From assembly GCA_947311845.1 (NCBI GenBank), contig CAMZMU010000063.1, forward strand, positions 55,861,618-55,925,617: a stretch of 64,000 nt of DNA, given 5' to 3'. The notes beneath the pieces were generated by a model, which saw only the letters and a program-made list of their open reading frames with translations, made no database searches and had not been told where the DNA came from. This DNA comes from Poa pratensis. Its lineage: Eukaryota > Streptophyta > Magnoliopsida > Poales > Poaceae. Positions 34,195 to 46,349 of the stretch are shown piece by piece; position 1 is the first letter of the stretch; every line of letters begins with the position of its first letter. Made by a program: the position numbers and the translations under genes.

Positions 34195-37100
34195 ATGGGG
34201 ACGAAGCGGCGGCGCCAGCAGCACCACGGCCGGTGGGTGGTGCCCTCGGTGGCGTCGGCCGCGGCTGCCTTCACGGCGGCAGGGCTGCTGCTCCTCGTCG
34301 TCGCGTGCCACTGCTTCCTGTCCCCGCCGCTCGGGGTTGGTGGCGGCGGCCGCCGCCCGAACCCGCCCTTCCTGGTACGTACGCTCCCCTCCCAAAAGCC
34401 GCGACTTTGTTCGTTCGTTCACGCTCCCCGATTTTCGCTCGGTTGTTCCTGCATGCTGAATGCGGATTCTCATCCCATTACTGTTTCCTCCCCGCCCCCT
34501 TTTGTTTCGCCGAGCAGTTGAACAAGCCAGGCGAGCAGCGCAGGAATCTGGTCGGCGCCGAGGATTTCACAGTTCCGGTGAGTGGATAACGACCTCATCC
34601 CGCTGCTCGATTGCTCCGTCGGTTTCCCGGGAAAATCGTGTCGTCAGTTAGTCTAACCGGTTCGTTCCGGATTTTGCTTCTTTTGTCAGAGTGGCGGGAG
34701 CAAGCTCGGGGAAGAGCTCTGGGTGTCGAAGGCGGCGCACAGCTTCGTCGGCTGCAGCGACGCGACCAACGACTTCGCCGGTATGCACACGTGCTGCTTC
34801 CAGCTAATCTGGTTGTCTTTTCGTATACGCCATGCTTTGCTTCAGATGATTGGCATTGCCGCTGTCTGTGTTTGACTCTGTTTTGCTGGCAATAAAGCTC
34901 TGACCTTTCTTTGTGGGTTCTTTGTATGGCTCGGCAGATGCCATGGCCGTCACCGAGTCGAATCGCTATCTCATGATCGCCACCAGCGGGGGACTCAACC
35001 AGCAGCGAACAGGGGTAAGACAAAACATAAGTAATTCAATAACAGCTAGTGTGTGAATATATGGCAATTGAATATCTGGTAATTTCAGTGCATTTCTAGT
35101 AGAGTAAGTAAGATAACCTCTCTGAATTACTTGTTGGTGGTCTAATGCTAGTATAGGTTTCGCAATGATTAGACTCTTGAGCATGTGCTACAAATACAGT
35201 GATACTGTACTACTTACAAATCTTTTTTCTTCAGTTGTAAGCATCTGTCATGTAGCCCTGGTTAATTTACTCCACCAACTTGTTGGTGCCTGCTGCATCC
35301 TTGTTTGTGTCTTTTCTTGGTATACTCCAACTACTTTTGGAAGCTCTGCATGACTACACCTGTGTATTTATTCCATTTCGTGTTAGTATTAGCTGTCATG
35401 TCCAAGTGTACAACTACCCTATATCAGAGGATAGGCATACCTAGATCCTTGCTTGCTAATGCTGATCTTGAGTAATCTTCTCACAAGCTTGCCCTATTAT
35501 GACATTATCCATTTGAATGTGTATCCAGAAATCGGTTGCCTCTGTTTGAGCTCATACTCATATTTTCTTGCTATATACTAAATGATGAAATTCTCATGTC
35601 CGCAGTTTTGTCATGACAGTTCACCCCATTTTAGGCTCTTCTTTTCCATAAAATGACACGGGAACTCCTCTGGTTATCTTGTTTCAGATCATAGATGCTG
35701 TTGTTGCAGCGCGCATTCTGAATGCAACACTTGTCATTCCAAAGCTCGATCAGGCATCCTTCTGGAAAGACGCAAGGTCGCACGCTTACCCTCTCTTCGT
35801 TGCTTTGGTCAAGTACCGTGTGCTAATTCCATGTTCTGTATCGCAGTGATTTTGCGGAGATATTTGATGCCGATTCATTCATATCCTCACTCTCAAACGA
35901 TGTTAAGATCATACGACAAGTACCTGATATAAATGGGAAAACACCATATCCATACAAGATGCGTGTACCCAGGAAGTGTACTCCAGTATGCTACGAGAAC
36001 CGAGTACTGCCTGCTCTTTGAAGAAACATGTAAGGGTTACAGATTATCAACATGACGTGTTTCTTATGTTCAGAACTTTAGGCCAAAAATGTTCAATTCT
36101 GACATGTTTTTGCATTTCTACATATGCAGGTTGTTCAGCTAACAAAATTTGACTACCGGGTTTCCAACAGGTTGGAGACTGATCTTCAAAAGCTGAGGTG
36201 TAGAGTCAATTATCATGCACTAAAGTTCACAGATCCAATTCACAAAATGGGACAAATGCTTGTGCAAAGAATGCGAGCCAAAAGTGGACGCTTCATTGCT
36301 CTTCACCTAAGGTAATATTGGTTAAATTTTTTGTGTTGGATACGCAGTGCTAGCAAACTATTTTCACCCACATAAGCTATTGCAGATTTGAGCCTGACAT
36401 GCTTGCCTTCTCGGGATGCTACTTTGGGGGCGGCGAAATTGAGAGAAGGGAACTAGGTGAAATACGTAAGAGGTGGAAGACACTGCATGTAAGAGATCAT
36501 TCTCCATTCATGGTTATTAATGAATGTCCATTTCAGGTTTCTTATAATTTACGAATAAACTTATTTGCAGGCAAGCGACCCTGACAAAGAACGCCGGCAT
36601 GGCAAATGCCCTCTGACACCAGAAGAAGTTGGCTTCATGCTCAGGGCATTGGGGTTTGGGAAGGACGTGCACCTATATGTTGCATCGGGGGATGTATACG
36701 GAGGAGAGAGACATTAGCACCTTTGAAAGCGCTCTTCCCAAATTTCCACTCCAAGGAGACTCTAGCTAGCAAGGAGGAGCTGGAACCTTTCTTGTCATTC
36801 TCGTCTCGTATGGCCGCCCTTGATTATGTCGTGTGTGATGGGAGCGATGTTTTCGTGACAAACAACAATGGCAACATGGCGAGAATGTTGGCTGGTCGAA
36901 GGTAATCTCTTTTGTGCTGTTCTAGAATAATTTGGATAGAATTAGTGTTAGGTACTCACTGAGATCTGTCTATTAGCAACACCAACCAGGATTCAGGATA
37001 CAAAGTAGCTAGGTTTCTCTCTCGATTACAAGCACAAGTGTGCTGAAAATAACAAATTGTTGCCGCATATTCAAGTATTCTCTAAAAGTAAGTCGATTGA

Positions 37101-37539
37101 TTGAAAATGTGTTGCTTTCAGGAGATACTTCGGGCACAAGAGGACCATACGACCGAATTCTAAGAAGCTTTCTACACTCTTCCTTAATCGAACCAGCATG
37201 AGTTGGGACACATTTGCATCCAAAGTTCAGATGTTCCAGAAGGGGTTTATGGGTGAGCCCAATGAGATTAAACCAGGAAAAGGTGAATTTCACGAGCACC
37301 CTATGGACTGCATTTGTGCAAGGACAAAGAGAAGAACTGGGCATAGTAATCCGTACCTAAATAAAAGTGTTGGGGAAGGTGTCGAGAATCACACTAGTGA
37401 CGCGGAGCTCGACTGGAGGGATTCGGACGATGGAGATAATACACCCTTGGGAGGGGATTCATCAAATGAGACTGAGCCAGACTATAGCCGTATTGGGGGA
37501 TTAGACATTCCTGAATTGGAGGACATAATCTCAGACTAG
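34195..37539 (+). pseudogene. GDP-fucose O-fucosyltransferase-like gene, two 1-base lesions
   Basis: Plant O-FucT family: type II Golgi proteins that transfer fucose from GDP-fucose. Ten exons with GT..AG introns: 34195-34374, 34518-34577, 34690-34780, 34938-35014, 35688-35776, 35847-36029, 36130-36311, 36386-36488, 36571-36901, 37122-37539. The start is the ATG before MGTKRRRQQ; residues 18-42 form one membrane segment (SVASAAAAFTAAGLLLLVVA). Family blocks: YLMIATSGGLNQQRTG, IIDAVVAARILNATLVIPKL, RFIALHLRFEPDMLAFSGC, VASGDVYGG, DVFVTNNNGNMA. The C-terminus is acidic, about 571 residues in all. Exon 6 hits TGA at 36019-36021 because one T is missing from a T-run. Exon 9 hits TAG at 36715-36717 because one base is missing in GGAGGAGAGAG. 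All splice sites and all other frames hold, so it is either very recently dead or has sequence errors. Confidence 0.9.
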
Positions 37540-38927
37540 TCACTTGAAATGGATAACTATCATAATAGGTTTTTGCTAGTTAAAAGGACATGGTGATAAA
37601 GTTCTTGTGTACAGAAGCTACGGCATAATTTTGAGAGAAGAGCCTACCAGGCAGCCGTCAATGCAGAAGCAGGCAGCCGTCAGTATGAGCAAGACAAATG
37701 TACAGTGTTTGATTGGTCTGCAGCGAATGCTGATTGGCAAATTAGAAGAACATTTTACATTTTTTTCGTTCATATATCTTAGGTTGAACAGTAAATAGAT
37801 GTTAAGTCCTTTTCTCCTTCATAGTTTTTTGTGTATTGTGGTAGTGAGTTTTGTTTTACTCTTCATTTTTCTTTCAGAAAAAGTTTTGGTCTACCAAGAA
37901 ATCTGTACATAACTTAGAACATGAAGAAGAGAAAGAATGAGCGAAATTTTATCAGTACGTGTAGGCATTATTGCCTAGTTCAGAGTCTGAAATCCATATT
38001 ATTTACTGCATTCAGCTCCTATTTTGCTTAACTATTACATTCCAGTCTGCCGGATGCTCCAAAATAGGCAGATATTCTACAGTATGTACCATTTTATATG
38101 AAAATGTATTTCTAATATATCGTGATGGTCCATGCACAAAGTACGGGAATGTAATTTTGTTATTAAATGGAAACTGTAGTGTAGGGAAAAACCTAGAAGG
38201 TAAAATTTCAGTAAAATAATGTATCCAGATGTTCCAGGCAGTCACAAAGATGGGCAATGCAAAATTTAAGCAATAATACCCTCGTTTGATTTAGCTCCTA
38301 ACAAAATCTGGTAACTTATCTTTGGTTAAGCATATACGTGTAACACGGTTTAAAATATCATGGATGTACCATGACAAGAACAACGTTCGTCCTGCTCTGC
38401 CGATTCATTAAGTAGAAAAAAAAATGAATTGATCATTTGATGAGGGAAACTAGAAGAAAACCAATGCAAATGGCCCAACCCAATCGAAACTAGATCCGCA
38501 GCCCACACATGTCGACAACGCGGGGAATGCAGCATATACACGCTGCTAAACATTCATAAACATGCGGATATCTGACCACGACCAGAAGAGGGATCACCAT
38601 CTCACAACTCCATCCAGAGCAACCTCACCATGCTCGAAGAAACATCACACGCCTGTCATGCAAGCATTTCTGACATGACCTGCATACAATGATGAACACC
38701 AGAAGTCCATCAGACTTAAAGAAGCAAAAGTACGACATATGGCAAAGCGTCGAGGAGAGAAACTCCATACCACCTCCAAAAAACCACTATGCTGACTAGC
38801 CTTCAACAGCGATGCGAGGAAAGATAGGCTATGTCGGCTATGAGAAAAACCTGTGTTGGAAGCTCAACGATGCAACACTGAAGCCCATGCGATATGCGAG
38901 GCTATATATGAGTTCAAATCTTAAATA
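37540..38927. other. 3' flank and unassigned spacer
   Basis: Starts with the 3' UTR of the fucosyltransferase gene. No other gene or element recognised. Short open frames on both strands look random. Confidence 0.4.
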
Positions 38928-41188
38928 CTAGTTAAATTTTGCGCGGCGTCACGCCGCGGCCTTGCTGAGATTAATTTGTGGTAATTTGTGTTTTTTTTAA
39001 ATCGTGGTATATATATTGTAAGGAAAGGCAGTAGTTATAACGTGTATAATGTAGTTAGCGCAAATTCAATTTGAAATCATCCTGAAATGTGCATGTAATA
39101 AAGCGTTATTTAAATTTAAGTTCATATTTAAAGAGATTTAAGTTTACTTTAATCATTTAGTAAATTGAATCGCATAATTGGAGCGAGTTTAGGTATATTA
39201 TTTGTAAATGTTAACCTAGTTGGTTTGGTATGATATGTTTGTGTTTTATCTTACATATTAAATTTAACTCAAATTCGGAGGGAATTTTAATTGAACCCAA
39301 TATTCGGAGGGAGTACATTGCTTGAGCATTTTTTGAATTTAATTTTAAACTCATAATATGAGGAAAATGAATTTGCAGGAATATTTTGTATAAGTATTTA
39401 TTAAAGTAAGTCCATAATTAGCTGAAATGAGTTTGTATTTCCTACAAATATCCAACTAATCAAGCATTTTTAAATCTAAATAGAAATTAGAGAAAACTTA
39501 GCCATATTATCTCTAATATGTTAGCTAAATTGAAATGATAAAATTTGTTTCCTATTCTGACGTAAGTAGTTCATTTAAATTCATAATTAGAGAAAATACA
39601 TTATGATTATATCGAAATATTCACCAGATTGAGCATTTATTAAATTTAACTACATATTTGGAGAGAGATTAATTATATTATATCTAAATGTGCACTATCT
39701 TGAAATGTTTGTATTTTGCTTTAATCATTTATTAAATTAAGTCCATAATTAGAGGAAGTGAATTTGTATTTGCTTTAAATATCCATCTAATAAAGGTTTT
39801 TTAAAATTTAAGCATACAATTAGAGAGATTTTAGTTATATTACATCTAATATGTTAGCTAGATTAAAATGGTAAAATATGTTTTCCTTTGTGACATAAAT
39901 ATTCTATTTAATTTCATTTTAAGAGTAAAAATATTATGGTTATATAGAATTATTAACCAATTTGAGTATTTATTTAGTTAAATTGCATATTTAGAGAGAG
40001 TTTTGTTATGTTATCTTTAAATGCAAACTGGTTTTTAAATTGTATGATATGTTTTTATGTTGTCTTAAATAGTTAATTAAGATACTTAAGTAGAGGAAAT
40101 AAAATATATAATATTTTTTTAATTCAAAATCAGCTTCATTTAATCAGAAGAAGTGCATTTTGGTTTTTTGTAAATGTTTACCGATTTTGAAATGCCAAAA
40201 AATATTTGCATTATGGTACAATTAATTAGAATTTATTTTCTGGTTGTTGCGATATATTTTGCATAATTTTCTAGTAGGTAGATTTTAAACCATTAATTTT
40301 ATAGTATTATTCATTTTATGTAAATTATTTAAGTGAGTTGGGTCCAATTTAAAAATGTCAAAAAATGTTTGTATTATGATATAAGTAATTAGAAATTGTT
40401 TTTCTGTTTATGCTGATATATTTTTACATTTTTCTGGTAGATAGTTCTTAAACTATTGATTTTGTAAAAAAAATTCATTTTCTGCAAATTCTTTAAGTGA
40501 ACTTGACCCACTTGTCAGGGTTTTAGTATTCACGCCGCGGCCTTTAAGAGAAATTTTATGTATGAAATGTTTTGTTATAATGACATAATAAATGTCGAAG
40601 GAAATTCGAATTTGACGAAATTCGTGGAATGGCTGTGCGAATTTGGATCTAAAAATTGCGGAGTTAGATTCGACCAAACTCGAAAGCGATGACGGGGATG
40701 GAACCTACTTGTCGACGCGCATATATTTCATGTATGTATTTTTTGGGAAACGCGGGTTTTTTTGCGAAAAATTTGACAAAATTCGTCAACGTTTGTGCGA
40801 ATTTGGATCCAAAATCGAGGCGTTAGAGCCGACGAAACTCGAAACCGTTAATTTTTGGAAAAACATGAGGACTTTCCTGCAAAAAATTTGAATTTTTTTT
40901 GTCAAATGTTTGTGTGAATCTGGATCCAAAATTGAGGAGTCAGAGTCGACGAATCTCGAAACCGTTCACGGGGATGGAACCCACTCGTCGACGCGAATAT
41001 ATTTCATGTATGTAAGTTTTGGGGAAACAAAAAAAATTTGAGGAGAAAAAGCGGGGGAAAAAATGTTGACAAAAAAAAAATCGCTACAGTACACCGGCCA
41101 CTGTAGAACACTGTAGATGAGCAGTGGCATCTACAGTGCCCGGGGCGCTCCCAGGCCGCCGAACTGCGCAGCTTTATATATACTATGA
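38928..41188 (-). mobile_element. Helitron H3, non-autonomous (minus strand)
   Basis: Minus-strand 3' end: hairpin GCGGCG-TGA-CGCCGC at 38957-38943, 11 bases of AT-rich spacer, then CTAG at 38931-38928 and host T. The proposed 5' end is TCATAGTATATATAAAGC at 41188, close to the TC-start/TATAAAG pattern of other grass Helitrons. The base before it is T rather than A, so the 5' point is less sure. About 2.26 kb, no coding capacity, strongly AT-rich (38960-40500) with diverged internal repeats. A second hairpin-like GGCCGCGGCGTGA lies at 40552-40540. Confidence 0.65.
40600..41020. repeat. Diverged direct repeats inside Helitron H3
   Basis: Three copies of a block built as 'TGTGCGAATTTGGATC.AAAAT.G.GG.GT.AGA.TCGACGAAACTCGAAACCGTT' begin near 40633, 40793 and 40913. 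Two of them are followed by GGGGATGGAACC.ACT.GTCGACGCG.ATATATTTCATGTATGTA (40695 and 40970). Spacing is irregular, so this is not a clean tandem array. Confidence 0.65.
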
Positions 41189-41983
41189 ATAATTGTAGTC
41201 TCCACTAAGTGCACCAACAACAAGCTTAACAACATATAACCCACGAGATAAACAGCCTATGAGACAATATATGACTTCAAACACGAACGTTGTCACAAGT
41301 AGATGAATTTGGTTATAGATAACCGAGACTCGCGGAGGCGAAGATGTAAACAGATGTTCAGTTCCTCGTAGGCTCGTAAGGAACATACTCACCATTGGAG
41401 ACGTGTGTGTTGGCATGGAGGATCCTCGGACGCTACGAAAGCTCACTTTTTCTCCGAGCCCTTCGATAAGGTCTGACCCTTTTCCTTAAGGATAACTTTT
41501 CCTCCACCCCGGATAGCCAAGCTCCATAACCTCTTCAAAAAAATCCACAAAGGAGAAGTTTGGGCCTCTTCACAATCTCCCCGAAGATGTCATTAATCTC
41601 TCCTTGGGTTAGGAGCAGACGCTTTGTTTGCCGTGGAGTATTTTAGCTCATCAAGGCCAAGTTGTACTGATAAATGCTTGCTAGTTTGTCTAATTTTTCC
41701 ATCATGTGGAATAAAAGGGAATGGAGGGAGTATAACCCATTCTCCCATCAAATACCTTGAGACCAATAAAATAGGAAACACTAGAAAATTAATATGTTTT
41801 CCTCGCGTATTCAACTCGAGCACGACATTTATGCTTGCCCCAAGTCAGGACGCTTCACTTGATCATTGTTATTTGGTGAAGATTCACACATTTCTCCATA
41901 TGATTCAGTACTATGGAAAAGCTTCACAAGATCATATCTTTGCATGTCCATTATCACTAAATAGGATACGAAGTTCAAGCATA

Positions 41984-42326
41984 CTTCCTCCATTCCAGAT
42001 TAATCAACATCCTAGGCCTGATTTTAGTTTCGATTTAATCTACATTCCGCAATTAGAAACACAGTTTCCAGTATTATACCCCCTCGGTAATATCTTAACA
42101 TTAAATCACATCCACGCAAAAATCACACACTAAAATACATTTTGTATGCAAATTTCATTGCTGTCATTTAATTAATCTTTGGGTAAATGAGAGAACACTT
42201 TATTCCTATGATACTATAATTGTATTATATGCTTGTGTGTGGATTACCAAGATCAAGTAGTACTAATAATGATGGCCTAATTTGTTTGATTTTTTTAGGA
42301 TGTTGATTAATCTCGAATGGAGGGAT
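41984..42326. mobile_element. Stowaway-type MITE, 343 bp
   Basis: Terminal inverted repeats of 30 bases: CTTCCTCCATTCCAGATTAA then TCAACATCCT at the left, and AGGATGTTGATTAATCTCGA then ATGGAGGGAT at the right (26 of 30 paired). TA lies on each side (41982-41983, 42327-42328). No coding capacity. It interrupts the old copia LTR. Confidence 0.85.
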
Positions 42327-42524
42327 TATATTATCTCTGATATGCTCGTCTTGAACTTGCACGTATCAATCTTGAAGAAAATCACCACACTATATCATAA
42401 TCTAATGGGCTTCATGTAAAATTAATTTTGATGCAAGCCCATGCAAAATACTAACCGACATCAAAACACCAAACATATAAATCATGTGTTTGTGCACAGA
42501 GGGCTATCAACAAAATTTTATCCT

Positions 42525-44224
42525 TGAAAGGACATATGTCGCCTAGACAAGGGCGAATAGGCAATTGAAAACACTAACGGTTTTGGCTTGAAAAGCGAAT
42601 TAAACTAGCGTTTAATTTATTAAGGACAAAACCTAAATATGTTAGGCTCAACTATGCTCTCCACCAAATTATGCTAGACAAGACAATAACAAGTATGTGA
42701 TAGCAATATATATAACTTGAAGCACAAAGTCTATCACAAAGTAAATGTATAAATAGTGGTACTCAGATAAGAGATAACCAAGACACATAGAGACGAAGAT
42801 GTATACTGAAATTCACTTTCCAATGAAAGTTAATCTCTATTAGAGCGGTGGGGCGGCATAATGCTACCTGAGCGCCATAATGGGCTCACCTTGAGGTGTG
42901 ATTTCACAATGAACACCAAACACGACTCATCGACGTCACAAAGGCTCACATTATTCTCATCGAGCTTTCCCACGAAGAGAAGAGCCTATTTCTTATACAA
43001 AATATGTTTTTAATGTACTTAAGCTTGTTTTGAAGATCAAAGGGAAATTTTAGACCACTCTATAAAACAATAACCAGCAAAATCTCCAAAATAAAAACAC
43101 AAGAAGTTTTCATACGAAATCTGTTTTGATAAAACTTGAGTTTGTTTTGAAGATCATGAAAAGCCCCACAACCTCACATAGGGAAAATCAAAATATGAAC
43201 TAAGAAAGATGATGAAAATGACGCATAGGCTTTATCTCTCTACAAACGATACGATCAAGCTACTCACTTGAGAGCTCCCTTGATACTACGGCTATCGATC
43301 CCATAACCCAATCTTCCAGAAATCACCTTGGAAAACTAGAAAATCTATCTAGATTATACCTTTACCCTGCGCATATACACTTGAGATGGATAATAACGAT
43401 CCTTCGCGTCTCAAGTTGGAACACATTTCTTGATAGCGCTCTCTTGATGAAGATTCACAAATTGCTCTCTCATACTCCACTATGAGAGAGCCTCTCAAAG
43501 GCACATTTTCACTTGACCATTATTACCAAAGGATGACAGTTTTCAAGCATATGATCTCTTCGAGATGCTCCTCTTGAACTTGCATTTCTCAATCATGATG
43601 ACAATAACCACATAATGTCATACTCTCATGGGCTACGTGGAATCTTTGTTTTGATGCAAGCCCATAGAGACATACCTTTACCAACATAGAAATACCAAAC
43701 AAATATATCACGGTTTAATTCACAAAGGGTAAGAGAAAAAATTCTACCATACGATGATCACTTGATCCCACTCGGTCCATCATCTACGCTTTGTGTGTTG
43801 ATCAAGTTGACTTCTAATCTTTACACTGTCTTGATCAACTTCATAGTTTTTTCTTTCTTCATTATGATGATGTATTGAAGGTAAACATGAATTCTCACTC
43901 AATATTCTTCTCCATAACATACTTGTTAAGGTCAACTCTCACATAACCATTCTTTGGATAACCGCTTTGAATAACACCTTGATCATATAACCTTCTTCTT
44001 GATGGTATCAAATATATCTATTCGAATAAATGATGATGATGTCAAACACTCAATCATATCATTATATTCACGACATCAAATTTTGAATCTAACACATGTC
44101 ATCCAATCATTACCTATGGACAAACCCTTCAAGTATAACTCAATGAAAATATCAACGAAAATATTAGTTCATTGGGATTGTTATTATTTTACCAAAACCA
44201 TACATGGGGAACCATGCACTTTTA
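42525..44224 (-). mobile_element. Old copia solo LTR, inner copy
   Basis: Begins TGAAAGGACATATGTCGCCTAG at 42525 and ends near CCATGCACTTTTA at 44224. It is of the same type as solo LTR A but in opposite orientation. Flanks ATCCT (42520-42524) and ACCAT (44225-44229) look like one target duplication changed at two bases. The outer LTR continues in register across the insertion (..AAAATTTTATCCT / ACCATATGAGAAGATCAC). ORFs inside are not genes. Confidence 0.7.
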
Positions 44225-44732
44225 ACCATATGAGAAGATCACTTGATCCCACATGGTAGATCATTTTCTTTATGTGTTGACCACATTGGATCCAAGTTTT
44301 AAACTTCGCATTGGTCAACCTTGTATATTCTTCATGCTCTATCACAATATCTTGAGATGCATAAAGAATATTTCACTTAATTGTATTCTCGATCAACCAT
44401 GGTTCAACACGTGAGACCATCATCTATCCTTGGAGCCATATCTTGAATTTATCTTGTAGTCATTTTCTCAAAATCTTTATCTTTCATGCCTTTACTCAAA
44501 AGATAGATTAAACACAACATTTAAGTTCCACACAAGAAGTACATCTTCATTGACCTTGACGCCAATACTCAAAGCATATCAATATCTTCAACATTTATAA
44601 TTGAATCCAATGAATGGTATTCAAGCATTACATATAAAAAAACCTTCGAATATACAACTAAAATGAAATCATTGATCCATAGAAACTGTCATTAATTACG
44701 AACCATATATGGGGCTTCGTGCTCTTTGAGTT

Positions 44733-45128
44733 TGACATGTCGCGAGCCACACAACTATTGGTCTATGAGGCTAGTGTCAGCGTCTTACCACACTCAAGAA
44801 CAATATGCACCAACATTCAAGGACTCCATGGGTCCGCTTTCGCTGCCCTCCACGATTGCTGCTCTGACTCCCACCGCTTGCACACAAGTCTCGATATTAT
44901 ACGATCTGTACGCAACCCAAACCCCACTAAATAATTTCCGTAGAGCAAGGTGTTCCATATGGAGCGACACACACTTAGTGACTTCGACTCCTATTTACAC
45001 CTAGCTACTAGTTGGACCTTCTCGATCCACTTATATTGGTCAAGTAACATTGACAAGGCGTTACTTCAAAAGTATCTATAAACACAATAAACATATGAAT
45101 ATATTTCAGTGCTATGCACACGACTCGA
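44733..45128. other. Unassigned spacer
   Basis: Between the old LTR and the Au SINE target duplication. A short frame at 44719-44934 has no recognisable domain. No repeat seen. Confidence 0.35.
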
Positions 45129-45143
45129 ATCTTAAAGAGGCAT

Positions 45144-45440
45144 GAGAACTTGCCTGTGGCAAGATGGTTAGTTGGGTGGTTGTACCCCTAGCCCACCAGA
45201 GTTCAAACCCCAGGTTTGACGCTGGTGTTTCTCATTTAAGGCGGAATATTCTTCAGTGGGAGGCGACGTTCCCGTCGACAGCGAGGCGCCCGTGGTGACT
45301 TCGTCAATCTCAAGACTCGACCCGCCGACTCAGTCTCTCGAAGGTGCTCATAGGGGTAGGGTGTGCGTGCGTGCGTTCATAGGGGTGAGTGTGTGCGCGT
45401 GTATATGAGCGCTTGCGTTGTACTGTGTTTCGCAAAAAAA
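45144..45440 (+). mobile_element. Au SINE with 15-bp target duplication
   Basis: Flanked by ATCTTAAAGAGGCAT at 45129-45143 and 45441-45455. The element begins GAGAACTTGCCTGTGGCAAG, has the polymerase III B box GTTCAAACC at 45201-45209, and ends TACTGTGTTTCGCAAAAAAA. The body contains the Au blocks GCGAGGCGCCCGTGGTGACT and GTGCTCATAGGGGTAGGGTG. It lies 0.9 kb upstream of the polygalacturonase start. Confidence 0.95.
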
Positions 45441-45455
45441 ATCTTAAAGAGGCAT

Positions 45456-46349
45456 CGTCGTAGCTTCCAGAAATAATTTTAGTTATTTTAGAAAAGGTAA
45501 AATCTACTGCGTTGATTTGGCAAATTAGCGGATGAGACTCTACCATGTCCGAGGATCCAATACTGCATCGAACTTTCCATAAATGCAAACTACTATGACG
45601 TATCCGAGAAAATAAAAGGATAAATATTGCACAGGTCGCCGCATTAACTTTGGATACGCCTTCATAAATTCGGTATATGCCAGAATGTAATCTTGACGAG
45701 CAAACACGTTTATTTACCGAAATCATATCTACCATCACGTATCTTGACAAGCACATGCACGCACGTTTATTTTACCGAAATTGCTTACGCATTCACTCCG
45801 CGGCGATTCAGCGTATATCTGCATGATCTTCCGCCGACGCGAACATCAGGACTAAGATACTGGTGAGCGTTGCGTTGAATTACACACGATCTGACAAAAT
45901 ATGTTGCCTCATTTGGGTAGTTCGTTGGATTATGATATCACCTGGCAGTCTTCGAGACCAAAACAAGGGAGTGCCGCCTCCGGTTTTCGGTGATTGTCGG
46001 TGTGGAAGTCACAGTATATATACTCCCAGGTTGTTTTCGCCACAAAATCAAATTTAGGACCAACAGAGCTTGGCATTTGATTCCACCTGAATTTCTATAG
46101 GGAAAGTTGGGACTCTACAACGTTTGTTGCACGACCCGACGATCTTACGAGCACTACACAAATGGTACTGCTAATGTCTTTAGTCATACTATTAGCCTAG
46201 TGGTCTTGAGCTTTTCCACACACGCTTTGTATCAGTGCATTTCCCAAAACAAAATCTGCCCGCGAATTTATGTTTAGATTCAATCATCAACAAAGTAGTT
46301 TCTCAGTAGTAACTACCGGTACTTACTAATGTGACGCTGAACACTGATC
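45456..46349 (+). promoter_or_regulatory. Upstream region of the polygalacturonase gene
   Basis: No other gene seen. TATATATA at 46015-46022, in CACAGTATATATACTCCC, is a good TATA box. It implies a start of transcription near 46050 and a 5' leader of about 300 bases, unless a 5' intron is removed. A pyrimidine-rich acceptor-like ATCTTTCAG ends at 46388, just inside the frame. Confidence 0.45.

Larger units (their letters stand above)
41190..44732 (-). mobile_element. Old copia LTR, outer copy, truncated
   Basis: Reads as a minus-strand SIRE-type LTR related to solo LTR A. It contains AAGTGCACCAACAACAAGCTTAAC-like, GATGCAAGCCCATGCAAAATAC, GATCACTTGATCCCACATGG and, at 44640-44732, CTGTCATTAATTAC...GGGGCTTCGTGCTCTTTGAG. 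The last matches the inverted start of LTR A. It is split by the inner LTR (42525-44224) and holds a MITE. The TGAAAGG end is missing at the low-coordinate side, where it abuts the Helitron. Many substitutions indicate age. Confidence 0.65.

Noticed and set aside
41690..41740. GGAATGGAGGGAGTA, a Stowaway-like end
   Set aside because: No matching inverted end was found at a suitable distance; the flanks read through as old LTR.
46163..46202. Upstream ATG with a hydrophobic 12-codon frame (MVLLMSLVILLA) before the polygalacturonase
   Set aside because: It looks like a signal peptide start but ends in TAG with no GT donor that would join it in frame to 46389; kept only as a possible alternative first exon.
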